Assembly: GCF_037890675.1 (NCBI RefSeq)
Contig: NZ_CP149575.1
Coordinates: 1-64,000, forward strand
Length of the DNA stretch: 64,000 nucleotides
Direction of reading: 5' to 3'
Source of the DNA: Methylovirgula sp. 4M-Z18
GTDB taxonomy: Bacteria > Pseudomonadota > Alphaproteobacteria > Rhizobiales > Beijerinckiaceae
In this document: one piece after another, positions 53,442 to 62,455 of the stretch
Position numbering within the stretch: position 1 is the stretch's first letter
Layout of the letters: each line of letters opens with the position of its first letter
Position numbers and translations under genes: made by a program
The notes under the pieces: model-generated
The model's input: the letters and a program-made list of their open reading frames with translations, nothing else
Database searches by the model: none
Told to the model about the DNA's origin: nothing

Positions 53442-54188
53442 ATGGCACCGTATCAAGATAAGAATGTGGTGATCCTCGGCGGCACCAGCGGCATGGGCCT
53501 CGCGACGGCGAAGAAGCTCCTCGATGGCGGCGCGCGCGTTCTGGTGACAGGCCGCTCGCAAGCCGGCCTGGACTCGGCCAAGCAGGAGCTTGGAAGTGAC
53601 GTCCTCGTGGTTTCGAGCGACGCGCGGTCGTTGACCGATATCGACGCGCTCGCCGCTCAGGTGAAGGCCGAGTTCGACACGATCGACCTGCTTTTCGTCA
53701 ACGCGGGGTTCAGTATCCCAGCGCCACTCGCGAACGTCACCGAGGCCATCTACGACGAGATGTTCAGCCTCAACGCCAAGGGGCCGTTCTTCGCGGTGCA
53801 GAAGTTCGCGCCGCTCATCAACCGGGGCGGCTCCGTCGTCCTCACGACTTCGGTCGCCAACGTCAAGGGACTGCCTGGGCAAGCCACCTATGGGGCTGCC
53901 AAGGCCGCGCTGCGATCCCTGGCTCGGACGCTCGCAACCGAGCTGCTTCCCCAGGGCATCCGCGTCAACGCCGTGTCGCCCGGTCCCATCGCCACGCCGA
54001 TCCTCGACAAAGTGTTTCCCGATAAGAACATGGCCGCCCAGGTCCGGGAGAAGATGACCGGTATGATCCCGATGAAGCGTTTCGGCACCTCGGAGGAGAT
54101 CGCGAAGGCCGTCCTCTTCCTCGCCTTCGACGCGACCTTCACGACCGGCCTTGAGATTCCGGTCGATGGCGGCTGGTCGCAACTCTGA
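53442..54188 (+). CDS. Short-chain dehydrogenase/reductase, 248 aa
   Basis: Classical SDR: GGTSGMGLA (about 13-21), NAGFS (about 87-91), TTSVAN for the catalytic Ser (about 133) and YGAAKAAL for Tyr-x3-Lys (about 148-155). The C-terminal PVDGGWSQL is the usual ending. It is related to the SDR at 55677 but not identical. It lies in the same direction as its neighbours, and the cupin gene begins 13 bases downstream. Confidence 0.88.
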   Translation: MAPYQDKNVVILGGTSGMGLATAKKLLDGGARVLVTGRSQAGLDSAKQELGSDVLVVSSDARSLTDIDALAAQVKAEFDTIDLLFVNAGFSIPAPLANVTEAIYDEMFSLNAKGPFFAVQKFAPLINRGGSVVLTTSVANVKGLPGQATYGAAKAALRSLARTLATELLPQGIRVNAVSPGPIATPILDKVFPDKNMAAQVREKMTGMIPMKRFGTSEEIAKAVLFLAFDATFTTGLEIPVDGGWSQL

Positions 54189-54201
54189 GGGGGCGGGTGA
54201 A

Positions 54202-54732
54202 ATGAAGATGAGACGAATTGTGAGCGCCGAGACCAAGTCTGGTGTCGTCATGCAAGTGGACGATCTTCTCGACACCGAAACCGCCGATCGGGTCACGAAT
54301 ATATGGGGATTCGACAAGATTCCCCAACTGCCCCTTACGCCTGAGCAAGTTCTCGGTGAATACAAGCGGCTTGGGATCTTCGGGCCAAAGGATTCGGTTC
54401 GCGTCGATCTCCAGGTCGTTCCCCCTGAGAAAGCGGGCGAGACGGATCTCGGGGCCTTGATGGCCAAGATCGATTTCGGCATCGGCGGGGGTATGACCCC
54501 TAGTGAGCTCGGCGGTGCGATGCACCGGACCGACACCGTCGACCTCGCGGTGGTACTCAAGGGCGAAGTGGAGATCGCCTATCCAGGAGAAGACGGCCAG
54601 ATGCGCTCGGTCACGGCCAAGGAGGGCGACTTCTTCGTTCAGAACGGAGCCTTCCACGAATTCCACAACCGCTCGGACGACCCATGCGTGATCCTCATGT
54701 TCGTCTTCGGGGCCGAGAGGCAGGCAGCCTGA
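54202..54732 (+). CDS. Cupin-domain protein
   Basis: 176 aa from ATG at 54202. The cupin barrel is in the C-terminal half: MHRTDTVDLAVVLKGEVEIAYPG (about 111-133) and EGDFFVQNGAFHEFHNRSDDPC (about 141-162), with the His residues that would bind the metal. The N-terminal 90 residues are a non-cupin extension. Such proteins act as small-molecule sensors, dioxygenases or isomerases. It begins 13 bases after the SDR and is probably co-transcribed. Confidence 0.8.
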   Translation: MKMRRIVSAETKSGVVMQVDDLLDTETADRVTNIWGFDKIPQLPLTPEQVLGEYKRLGIFGPKDSVRVDLQVVPPEKAGETDLGALMAKIDFGIGGGMTPSELGGAMHRTDTVDLAVVLKGEVEIAYPGEDGQMRSVTAKEGDFFVQNGAFHEFHNRSDDPCVILMFVFGAERQAA

Positions 54733-54836
54733 TCAACAAGGCCCATCAAGTGCGGCCGACCTGCCCCCACCGAAGAAGGAAACAGGATGTCTCTTTTGAA
54801 CACCCCGGTTGCACTTGTCGCGGGGGCGGCAACGGC

Positions 54837-55624
54837 ATGAACGTTCCTGTTATTGTCATGGACGGCGTGACGAAGCTTCCTCTTGAAGCTAACGGTGGCG
54901 TCGTCCTTGGCGGGTCGAACGCAACGACATACGCGGCGTATTTCTCGGCAAAGGCTGGCGCTCGCGCTGCTATTCATCATGACTGCGGCATTGGTCGAGA
55001 TGAGGTGGGCGTCAGAGGTCTGCCCTGGGCGGAGCAACATTGCATGGCCATGGCGGCCGTCGCAGCCGACAGCGCCCGGGTCGGCGACGCCGCAGACATG
55101 CTCAATCGCGGTATCATCAGTCGCGCCAACAAACTTGCAGCTGCATGTGGTGTCGAGAACGGGCAGACCGTCGCGCAAGCCGTGGAATGTCTGAAATCCG
55201 CGCCCTGGCCCCACGACACAAACATGGAGGCGCCGGTTGAGCGACGCACCTTCGTTCACGGCGTCCTCTGCATAGGCTCCATCTCACTCGGCACTCCGGA
55301 AGACGCAGGTCCGGTCGTCGCGAGCGGCAGTCATGGCGGCGCAACGGCCGCGCCAATGACAAGGGCGTTCAGGCCACGTCTCGTCTTCTTCAATGACGCC
55401 GGTATTGGCGCCGATCGCGCGGGCGTCGCCAGCCTTCCTATTCTCGATTCCGAAGGGATCGCCGCCGCGACGGTCGCCGCGGTATCGGCGTGTATCGGCG
55501 ACGGCAAGTCGACGCTGACCCAGGGCATTTCTTGGCCGTGAATGAAACAGCGCACCGATTGGGCGTCAGGGTCAGGGAGACGGCCCTAAGCGCAGCGCGC
55601 ACCGTGGCGGAGAGACCCGAGTAG
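54837..55624 (+). pseudogene. Two-repeat orphan protein with a C-terminal frameshift
   Basis: From ATG at 54837 a 234-aa frame contains two copies of one unit. Unit 1 (about 21-118): HHDCGIGRDEVGVRGLPWAE, AAVAADSARVGDAADMLNRGIISRA. Unit 2 (about 158-232): FNDAGIGADRAGVASLPILD, ATVAAVSACIGDGKSTLTQGIS. Unit 2 breaks off after TQGIS, but the neighbouring frame continues with VNETAHRLGVRVRETALSAA and stops at 55624, aligning with the end of unit 1. One base is probably missing near 55533. A 17-codon frame beginning MSLLNTPVALVAG at 54787 overlaps the start. The family is unknown to me. Confidence 0.6.
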
Positions 55625-55676
55625 TAAAGAACCGTCAAACAACTGCTAGCTCTGCACCCAAAATATAGGAAGCAAC

Positions 55677-56423
55677 ATGTCTTTGTTGAAAAACAAGATC
55701 GCCATCGTCACCGGCGGCAGCAGCGGCATCGGCCTCGCGACCGCCAAAAGGTTCGTTGAAGAGGGCGCCTATGTGTTCATCGGCGGGCGACGGCAGGCCG
55801 AGATCGACAAGGCCGTCGCCGAGATCGGCGAGAACATCACCGGCGTAAAGACGGACATCTCAAAGCTCGATGACCTCGACCGCCTTTATGAGACCGTCGC
55901 ACGGAAGGGCAAGATCGACGTGCTCTTTGCGGGCGCGGCCTTCGTCGAAAAGACGATGACCGCCACGGCGACGCCCGAGCATTTTGACAAGACCTTCAAT
56001 ACCAATGCCCGCGGCACCTATTTCACAGTTCAAAAGGCGCTGCCTTACTTGAACGACGGTGCGTCGATCATCCTCGTGGCGGCGGCCGGGAAGAACAAAG
56101 GTCTCCCCGGCCGCAGCGCCTACAGCGCCACCAAGGCGGCGATCCGGTCGTTTGCGCGGACCTGGACCAGCGAGCTTAAGGATCGAGGAATCAGGACCAA
56201 CGTGTTGAGCCCGGGCGCGGTCGATACGCCCATGTTCGACGGTCAGTTCCCGTCCGGAGAGGGCGCGGCCGAAGCCCGGAAGCAGATCGTCGCTATGACC
56301 CCTTTGGGACGCTTGGCGTATCCCGATGAGATCGCCTGCGCGGCTTTGTTCCTCGCCTCGGACCTCAGCAGCTACGTCGCCGGCATCGACCTTCCCGTCG
56401 ATGGCGGCCTGACCGCCATTTAA
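55677..56423 (+). CDS. Short-chain dehydrogenase/reductase, 248 aa
   Basis: Classical SDR: TGGSSGIGLA (about 12-21), AGAAF in place of the usual NAG (about 86), VAAAGKNKG near 134 where the catalytic Ser is replaced by Ala-Ala, and YSATKAA (Tyr-x3-Lys). It ends LPVDGGLTAI. The altered Ser region is seen in several SDRs of this kind, but may change activity. A GGAAGC ribosome-binding region precedes the ATG. It is 52 bases after the frameshifted orphan and in the same direction. Confidence 0.87.
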   Translation: MSLLKNKIAIVTGGSSGIGLATAKRFVEEGAYVFIGGRRQAEIDKAVAEIGENITGVKTDISKLDDLDRLYETVARKGKIDVLFAGAAFVEKTMTATATPEHFDKTFNTNARGTYFTVQKALPYLNDGASIILVAAAGKNKGLPGRSAYSATKAAIRSFARTWTSELKDRGIRTNVLSPGAVDTPMFDGQFPSGEGAAEARKQIVAMTPLGRLAYPDEIACAALFLASDLSSYVAGIDLPVDGGLTAI

Positions 56424-56812
56424 CCCGAAGGATTTAGCCCAGCGCCGATCGTCATTTCCGAGGAGCCTCTGATGACACACACAGCGAATTCCGGGGTCCG
56501 GAGCCGGGGAAATTTCGGCGCGCCCTCGCGGCCGCCTGGACTTTCCTTCAGGCGATGGAGTCCACCAGCTTCGACTATACGCTCGACCGCATCGAGCGCC
56601 TGGAGCGGGAGGTCGCACGACTGAAGGAGGAGCTGCGCCAAAGCTGAAATCCGGAGGCGGGCGATGCCCGCAACGCTAGCGCGGCATTGCCCGACCGTTG
56701 AAAACGGGGGCCGCACCATGCCGGTATGTGAAAAGGACGACGATATGACCCAGCGCGAAGTCGTGTTTCCTGCCGACCGACCGCGCGCATTCCGTCGCGC
56801 ACATCGACGTCG
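56424..56812. other. Gene debris between SDR and ridA remnant
   Basis: Contains fragments: a 30-codon frame from 56555 (MESTSFDYTLDRIERLEREV and onward, a coiled coil), and near 56745 MTQREVVFPADRPRAF, which resembles the N-terminus of a RidA-family gene out of frame with the one that follows. No intact gene. Confidence 0.35.
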
Positions 56813-57157
56813 GTGAGCCGCCACAACCCGCCGACAATGTGGAATATGGCCTCAGGCAAGTTCTCGCAAATTAGTGTCGCGGAACAGGGTCGCCTCGCCT
56901 TTCTGTCAGGCCAGATCGCAGCGGCGCCTGGCAGTCAGGACACGCCCAAAGACATCGTTGGCCAAGCAAAGCTTGCGACCGCTAGCCTCACCGTGGCACT
57001 CGAACATCTGGAGGCGTCAGCGCAAGACATTGTCATGATGCGCGTTTACGTCGTTAACGCGACCACGGAAGCGTTCCAGCAGGTCCTAACCGCCCTACGT
57101 GAATTGCTCGGAGACGCCATGCCCAGCACGACGACGATTGGCGTTCAGGCACTCTAG
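56813..57157 (+). pseudogene. RidA-family gene truncated by an ISL3 element
   Basis: A GTG-started frame of 114 aa: SVAEQGRLAFLSGQIAAAPG, then VALEHLEASAQDIVMMRVYV and MPSTTTIGVQAL. RidA-family proteins hydrolyse reactive enamine/imine intermediates and normally have about 130 residues, ending in an LEVE- or EVEA-type strand. Here the stop TAG uses the first base of the insertion, so the last strand, which carries an active-site residue, is lost. The upstream MTQREVVFPADR fragment suggests further damage or a second copy at the N-terminus. Confidence 0.65.
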
Positions 57158-58810
57158 GCTCTGACTCAGAATTGCTGCTGTTGCGGGGGAAGCTTTGGCT
57201 GATGCATCGGAGGATCACCATATGCAGCATCGATTCCAGCGCGCGAGCCTTGCCCCTGACGGCCTCGCAGTGGATGAAGTGAAGATCGTCGCGAACAGCG
57301 TTCAAATTCGACTGCGATCGCGCCTTCGCTCGGGAAGTTGTCCGGACTGCGGGCGGCCAAGCCAGAGAGTTCAAAGTAGATATGTGCGCCGACCTGCGGA
57401 CCTTCCACTCGGCGGCCGGCGAGTGGAATTGACAGTCTTGGCTCGTCGGTTCTGGTGCGATGCAGTTCTGTGCGGTCGGCGCATCTTCTGCGAACAGTTC
57501 GGCGACGGCGTGTTGGCTCGCTATGGCCGGCGCACCCAACGGCTGGAGACAATCGTCCACCACCTCGGTTTGGCACTCGGTGGCAGACCAGCCGCAGCCT
57601 TCGCCAATCGTCTGATGATGCCGGTGAGTAACGACACGCTCTTGCGGGTGGTTCGCCGTCATATTGCTGATCAGAGCGATGAGTTCACCGTCATAGGCAT
57701 TGATGATTTTGCTTTCAAGCGTGGCCAAACCTATGGAACAATCGTGTGCGACCTGGAGCGACGGAGGCCAGTCACCCTTTTGCCGGATCGCGCGTTGGAT
57801 ACGTCTCGGGCATGGCTTGCCGAACATCAGCCGATATCGATCGTCGCTTGCGATCGGGGCGGTGGCTATGGTGAGGCCATCGCGAAGGCCTTGCCTGACG
57901 CCGAGCAACTCGCCGACCGCTGGCACCTGATGGAGAACTCCAGTCGGGCATTTCTCGATGCGGTTGGCAAGTCGATGCGCCAGATCAGGCAGGCGGTCGG
58001 TAGCAATGTCGTTGATCCCAAGCTTCTAACTTACGCGGAACGGCTACAGTACGAAGGATATCTGCGTCGCCAGGAAACGAATGAGGCGATCCGGGAGCTC
58101 TCGAAGACAGGAACCTCAGTTCGGCAGATTGTCCGGCAAACCGGCCATAGCCGGAAGCTTGTGCGCGATGTCCTGCGGGGGCAGCGTCTCGATGTGTTCC
58201 GAACACAGCCCAGCTCTCTGGATAGTTGGCTGCCCTGGCTCAACAGCCGCTGGGAGGAAGGCGCAAGGAATGCCTTGGAACTGTGGCGCGAGATGAGAGC
58301 GAAGCGTTTTCCCGGACAGAGCGGCGTCATCTCGCAATGGGCTCAACGGCGACGGCTCGCCGAGAAAGCCAACCAGAGTGGGCTCGCGCGAACGCCGTCG
58401 GCGAGGGTTATCTCCAGGCTGATGACCACCGCACGGGATGGCCTGGCAAAATCCGAGGCGATTCTGGTGGCTGCAATTGAAGTGAGCGTCCCGGAGCTGG
58501 TTGTCGCGCGCAAGGCCATTGGTGACTTCCAATCCATGATTCGTTCGAAGACAGCACATAGGCTCTATAGCTGGCTTGAGGCCGCCAGGAACAGTCTGGT
58601 CGGATCCTTTGCCGGTGGTGTTGAGAAGGACATCGACGCGGTGAGAAACGCAATCATCTCACCTTGGTCAAATGGACAGACGGAAGGCCAGATCACGCGC
58701 CTGAAGCTCATCAAGCGCCAGATGTACGGACGCGCAAAACTCGATCTTCCGCAGGCGCGTTTGATCGGCGCGAGCTAGGAGTTCCACATCAGCAAATCTG
58801 CGTCAGAGCC
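57157..58810 (+). mobile_element. ISL3-family insertion sequence, complete
   Basis: Left end GGCTCTGACTCAGAATTGCTG at 57157; right end (reverse complement) GGCTCTGACGCAGATTTGCTG at 58810. Three or so mismatches occur over the 24 bp. Length 1654 bp with one full-length transposase gene. The flanking eight bases (GCACTCTA left, CCTTTTGG right) do not match, so no target duplication remains. Confidence 0.82.
57222..58778 (+). CDS. ISL3-family transposase
   Basis: 518 aa from ATG at 57222 with a GGAGG ribosome-binding site about ten bases upstream; an in-frame TTG at 57195 is an alternative. The N-terminal zinc finger is CPDCGRPSQRVQSRYVR (about 39-55). The DDE catalytic core has IGIDDFAFKRG (about 160), ACDRGGGYGEA (about 210) and the Glu in SNGQTEGQITRLK near the end. 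The helix-turn-helix TGTSVRQIVRQTGHSRKLVRDVLRG lies at about 300. The frame is uninterrupted, so the element may be active. Confidence 0.92.
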   Translation: MQHRFQRASLAPDGLAVDEVKIVANSVQIRLRSRLRSGSCPDCGRPSQRVQSRYVRRPADLPLGGRRVELTVLARRFWCDAVLCGRRIFCEQFGDGVLARYGRRTQRLETIVHHLGLALGGRPAAAFANRLMMPVSNDTLLRVVRRHIADQSDEFTVIGIDDFAFKRGQTYGTIVCDLERRRPVTLLPDRALDTSRAWLAEHQPISIVACDRGGGYGEAIAKALPDAEQLADRWHLMENSSRAFLDAVGKSMRQIRQAVGSNVVDPKLLTYAERLQYEGYLRRQETNEAIRELSKTGTSVRQIVRQTGHSRKLVRDVLRGQRLDVFRTQPSSLDSWLPWLNSRWEEGARNALELWREMRAKRFPGQSGVISQWAQRRRLAEKANQSGLARTPSARVISRLMTTARDGLAKSEAILVAAIEVSVPELVVARKAIGDFQSMIRSKTAHRLYSWLEAARNSLVGSFAGGVEKDIDAVRNAIISPWSNGQTEGQITRLKLIKRQMYGRAKLDLPQARLIGAS

Positions 58811-58860
58811 CCTTTTGGATGAAAATCCGGGGTCCCGTTTCGATGAAAATTGACACCTCG
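58811..58860. mobile_element. Possible IS21-type terminal sequence
   Basis: After the ISL3 right end the DNA reads TTTTGGATGAAAATCCGGGG and then TTTCGATGAAAATTGACACC. The repeated GATGAAAAT blocks and the GACACC end resemble the multiple terminal repeats of IS21-family elements. No IS21 gene is present. Confidence 0.3.
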
Positions 58861-58964
58861 CGCGTTACGTCGGCACGCGATGGACGTTTTGGATCTCGAT
58901 TGCGGGCAAGCGGGACGGGCCTGCGGCAGGCAGGCCGGGCGCGGACGCCCGGCCTATCCACGCA

Positions 58965-59516
58965 TCAGGCGGCCTTCTTGGTCTGAAGCGCCGGGAAAGC
59001 CGAGTCGATCTCGGTCTTGAACGTGTTGTTGAAGATGTTGGTGATGAAGCTGAACGCGGTTTCGGCAACGATATCGACGATCTCGGCATCACTGAAGCCG
59101 GCGGCGCGAACGGCCTCGACGTCGGCGGTCTCGATGTGGCCGCGCCCCTTGGCGACCTTGTAGGCGAACTGGAGCGCTGCGTCGGCCTTGGGGTCGGTCG
59201 AGTGACCCTCGCGGTTCAGCTCCATGTCTTCGGCGCTTAGGCCCTGGAGCTTGCCGCCGAGATAGGTGTGCGCCGACAGGCAGTAGTTGCAGCCGTTGAC
59301 CTCGGCGGTCATCACGTGGATGCGCTCGCGGGTCTTGTGACCCAGGCTCTTGCCGAGCGTAGCGTGCATGTCGGCGATCGCCTTCAGAGCGTCCGGCGAC
59401 TGCGAAATCATTGCGAAGAAGTTAGGGACCAGGCCGAGGACCTGCACATAGTTGCGCAGGATGGGCTGGGATTTGGCAGGTGCTTCTTCGATCGTGAGGA
59501 TGGCGATGCGGGCCAT
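58965..59516 (-). CDS. AhpD-like carboxymuconolactone decarboxylase family protein
   Basis: 183 aa. The redox motif NGCNYCLSAHTYLGG (about residues 74-88) has the C-x2-C-x3-H signature of AhpD-like alkylhydroperoxidases. The N-terminus MARIAILTIEEAPAKSQPIL is typical. The ribosome-binding site AAAGGAGAA lies just upstream. It may reduce peroxides or quinones. It is followed on the minus strand by no other gene; the LysR gene at 59671 lies upstream and may control it. Confidence 0.87.
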   Translation of the reverse strand: MARIAILTIEEAPAKSQPILRNYVQVLGLVPNFFAMISQSPDALKAIADMHATLGKSLGHKTRERIHVMTAEVNGCNYCLSAHTYLGGKLQGLSAEDMELNREGHSTDPKADAALQFAYKVAKGRGHIETADVEAVRAAGFSDAEIVDIVAETAFSFITNIFNNTFKTEIDSAFPALQTKKAA

Positions 59517-59670
59517 TGTCTTTCTCCTTTGAGCGGGGCCACCTCGGCTCCGGTGAGAAGAAAATGCGACATTACGCCCGAACTAATAATGCGCTCATTT
59601 CGAGATTATTGCTTTCACTGAGTGAAAGTAGGTAGAGCGCCCAATAGGGTGGCCGTTCGGCTCTGAAAGG

Positions 59671-60582
59671 CTAACCGGCCTTCAGATTCGAAAGCGCTGC
59701 GCGGAGCTGGCTGGCGGCCAGGTCAAGGAAGACGCGCATTTTGAGCGGCATCTGACTACGGGCTGCGTGGATCAGATGCACAGGGATCGGATCTACGTCG
59801 AAGTCACTGAGCACCTGCACCAGCGTTCCGGCGCGCAGGGCGTCCGCGCAGTGGTAGCGATAGAGCCGGCAGAAACCCGTGTTGCGCAGCGTCGCTTGCA
59901 AAGCGGCCTCGGCCGAGGTGACGGACAAGCGAGCGGTGATGTCGACAGTAAAGTCCCGCTTTGCCCGCGGTTCGCGAAAGGTCCAGGTCGTGGTCGCCGG
60001 GCCCGCAAAGATCACGCACGGCAGCTTCTCCAAGTCCCTTGGATGCTTGGCGGTGCCGTGGCTGGCCAGCAACTCCGGCGAGGCGCAGACCAGCGTGTCC
60101 ATTGTCCCGACGCGCGTCGCGATCATGCTGCTGTCCGGCAACGCGCCGAGACGCACTGCCATGTCGACGTGATCGTCATAGAGGTGGAGGTTGCGATCGG
60201 AGAGGAGCAGGCGGACGTTGATTTCAGGGAAGGAGCCGAGGAAGTCCGTGACGATCGGCAGGATGTATTTCTGGCCGAACAGAAATGGCGCCGTCAGCAC
60301 CAACTCGCCCCGCGGGCGATTATATTCACCCGACGCGGTTCGTTCGACCTCATTGATCTGCTCCATGATCCGTTTGACGCCCTCGACGTAACTCGCGCCG
60401 GCGTCGGTCAACGTGAGCTTGCGAGTCGAGCGTTGGAGGAGCTTCGTCCCCAAATGCGCCTCAAGGTCGCTGATTTTCCTGCTGACGGTAGGTAGCGGGA
60501 TGTTCAGCTCTTTTGCGGCGGCAGTCATGCTGCCCTTTTCCACGGCCAGAAGCACGATCGACATCGCTTCGAGGCGATCCAC
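59671..60582 (-). CDS. LysR-family transcriptional regulator
   Basis: 303 aa. The N-terminal winged HTH reads MDRLEAMSIVLLAVEKGSMT, AAAKELNIPLPTVSRKISDL. The substrate-binding domain runs from about 90 (GELVLTAPFLFGQKYILPIV) to the end. This layout belongs to the AaeR/DmlR-like group. It lies 155 bases upstream of, and in the same direction as, the AhpD-like gene, and is divergent from the HxlR operon. The ligand is unknown. Confidence 0.9.
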   Translation of the reverse strand: MDRLEAMSIVLLAVEKGSMTAAAKELNIPLPTVSRKISDLEAHLGTKLLQRSTRKLTLTDAGASYVEGVKRIMEQINEVERTASGEYNRPRGELVLTAPFLFGQKYILPIVTDFLGSFPEINVRLLLSDRNLHLYDDHVDMAVRLGALPDSSMIATRVGTMDTLVCASPELLASHGTAKHPRDLEKLPCVIFAGPATTTWTFREPRAKRDFTVDITARLSVTSAEAALQATLRNTGFCRLYRYHCADALRAGTLVQVLSDFDVDPIPVHLIHAARSQMPLKMRVFLDLAASQLRAALSNLKAG

Positions 60583-60781
60583 TTATTTCACTGCATGCAA
60601 TTTCATGGAGCCAGTCTAGTTCTTATTGCGTCTGTCGCAACTATTCCGGTTGGCAGAGCGTCGCCTGCTCCAATCGGTCGCGCACGAGGAACGACAAAAT
60701 CAACGAAGGCTCAGCCCCTCGCTCGACAACTTGATGGCGGTGTCGAATGACTTGCATAATGAAAGTTATGTGCCTAAAGTG

Positions 60782-60798
60782 ACTATCGTGATGATAGT
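60782..60798. promoter_or_regulatory. Palindrome ACTATC-N5-GATAGT upstream of the HxlR gene
   Basis: Perfect 6-bp arms 18 bases before the start codon. HxlR-type repressors commonly bind such sites over their own promoter, so this is a likely autoregulatory operator. Confidence 0.55.
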
Positions 60799-60815
60799 TA
60801 CGTTAGGCCAGTTCC

Positions 60816-61370
60816 ATGCAGCGCAAGAGCTTTCAAACGATGCAATGCCCAATCGCCCGCAGCTTGGAGCGGGTGGGCGAGTGGTGGAGTATTCTCATCC
60901 TCCGTGACGCCATGCTTGGGCTCACAAGATTCGACGAGTTCCAGAAGAGCCTGGACATCGCGCCGAATATACTGACCCGCCGTCTCGGTGCGTTGGTGGA
61001 ATCGGGCCTTCTGGAGCGGCGGCGCTACAGCGAGCGGCCTGTGCGCTACGAATATGTGTTGACCGGACGCGGCCGCGACTTCCGCCCGGTGCTTTGGAGC
61101 CTGCTCCAATGGGGCAACAAGCATTTCGCCCCGGAAGGTCCGAGCGTCGTCATCGTCGATCGGGCGACGGGCGGCTGGGCCGATCCTGTCCTGGTCGATA
61201 GCGCCAGCGGCAAGCGTATGACTTTTCCCGACTTCCAATCGGCCGCGACGCCAGCGGCGAGCTCCCGCATGCGCAAGCGTTACGCCTTTTCGGCGCGCTC
61301 CGGCGCTCCTCTGATTGCCTCAGGCAGCGGCGAGGAGGCCGTCCAGCCAAAGGGGGGAGAAATGCTATGA
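60816..61370 (+). CDS. HxlR-family transcriptional regulator
   Basis: 184 aa. The HxlR winged helix is clear: CPIARSLERVGEWWSILILRDAMLGLTRFDEFQKSLDIAPNILTRRL, with Cys11 at the usual thiol-sensing position. VRYEYVLTGRGRDFRPVLWS follows, and a C-terminal extension of about 60 residues. The stop overlaps the HlyD gene start as ATGA, so it heads an efflux operon. It probably senses electrophiles or quinones and represses the pump. Confidence 0.9.
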   Translation: MQRKSFQTMQCPIARSLERVGEWWSILILRDAMLGLTRFDEFQKSLDIAPNILTRRLGALVESGLLERRRYSERPVRYEYVLTGRGRDFRPVLWSLLQWGNKHFAPEGPSVVIVDRATGGWADPVLVDSASGKRMTFPDFQSAATPAASSRMRKRYAFSARSGAPLIASGSGEEAVQPKGGEML

Positions 61371-62455
61371 ATAAGGCGGTTTCCGAAGCCGAGGTGCAGG
61401 CTGGTGCCGTGCCGCTGCCGGCAAAGAAGCGGTCGCGCAAGCCGCTTCTCGTCTTAACCGTCGCTGCCGTTGTCGCGGGCGGAATCTGGTACGGCGATCA
61501 GTGGTGGCAGGTCGGCCGCTGGCAGGAGACGACGGACGACGCCTATGTCGGCGGCGATGCGACAGCGCTCTCCCCTCATGTTGCCGGCCACATCGCCGAA
61601 GTTTTGGTGGAGGATAATCAGGCCGTCAGTAAGGGGCAACTTCTTGTGCGCATCGATGCCCGTCTGTTTCAGGCTGCCCTCGACCGGGCACAGGCCAACG
61701 TTAAGGAACAGCAGGCCACGCTCGACAATCTGAATGCGCGGCTCACCTTGCAGCTTTCCTCGATCAAGCAGGCCGAGGCCGATCTGGTCGCCAAGAAGGC
61801 CGAGGCCGTTTTCACCGCCCAGGATGCCAAGCGCTATCTGGCGCTTGCCAGTTCCAACGCGGGTTCGGAGCAAAACGCTCAGAAGGCGGCCGTAGCGGAT
61901 CAGCAGGCGCAGGCCGCCATCGACGCTTCGGAGGCCGGGCTCGCGGCTGCGAACCAGCAACTGAAAGTGCTTGGAACCCAGATCGAGGAGGCTCAAGCAA
62001 ATCTTGCTGTGGCGCAGGCCGATCTGGAGACCGCGCGCCTCAATCTTGGCTACACGGAAGTGCGCGCGCCCATCGACGGTTATATTGGCAACCGCGCCGC
62101 TCGCGTCGGCGCTTATGTCGCGGATGGCGGCTATCTCCTCACCATCATTCCCTCGAGCGGGTTGTGGATCGACGCCAATTTCAAGGAAGACCAGCTTGAG
62201 CGCATGAAGCCGGGCCAGAGCACTATGGTGGTTGCCGATGTCGCACCGGGCCACACGCTGCAAGGCCACGTCGTCAGCGTCGCGCCCGCGACGGGTGCGG
62301 TCTTCAGCGTCATCCCGCCCGAGAACGCAACCGGTAATTTCACCAAGATTGTCCAGCGTGTGCCCGTCCGCATCGTGATCGACGGGGCTTCTGCCGCCGG
62401 CACCCTAAGACCTGGTCTGTCGACGACAGTCACTGTCGATGTCCGGCCACAGTGA
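61367..62455 (+). CDS. HlyD/EmrA-type membrane fusion protein
   Basis: 362 aa. One N-terminal membrane helix (KPLLVLTVAAVVAGGIWYGD, about 25-44), the split lipoyl domain (TTDDAYVGGDATALSPHVAG and later YTEVRAPIDGYIGNRA), a long alpha-helical hairpin between them (about 95-210) and the beta-barrel (GLWIDANFKEDQLERMKPGQ). It links the inner-membrane pump to an outer-membrane channel. It is coupled to both neighbours by 4-base overlaps. Confidence 0.92.
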   Translation: MNKAVSEAEVQAGAVPLPAKKRSRKPLLVLTVAAVVAGGIWYGDQWWQVGRWQETTDDAYVGGDATALSPHVAGHIAEVLVEDNQAVSKGQLLVRIDARLFQAALDRAQANVKEQQATLDNLNARLTLQLSSIKQAEADLVAKKAEAVFTAQDAKRYLALASSNAGSEQNAQKAAVADQQAQAAIDASEAGLAAANQQLKVLGTQIEEAQANLAVAQADLETARLNLGYTEVRAPIDGYIGNRAARVGAYVADGGYLLTIIPSSGLWIDANFKEDQLERMKPGQSTMVVADVAPGHTLQGHVVSVAPATGAVFSVIPPENATGNFTKIVQRVPVRIVIDGASAAGTLRPGLSTTVTVDVRPQ

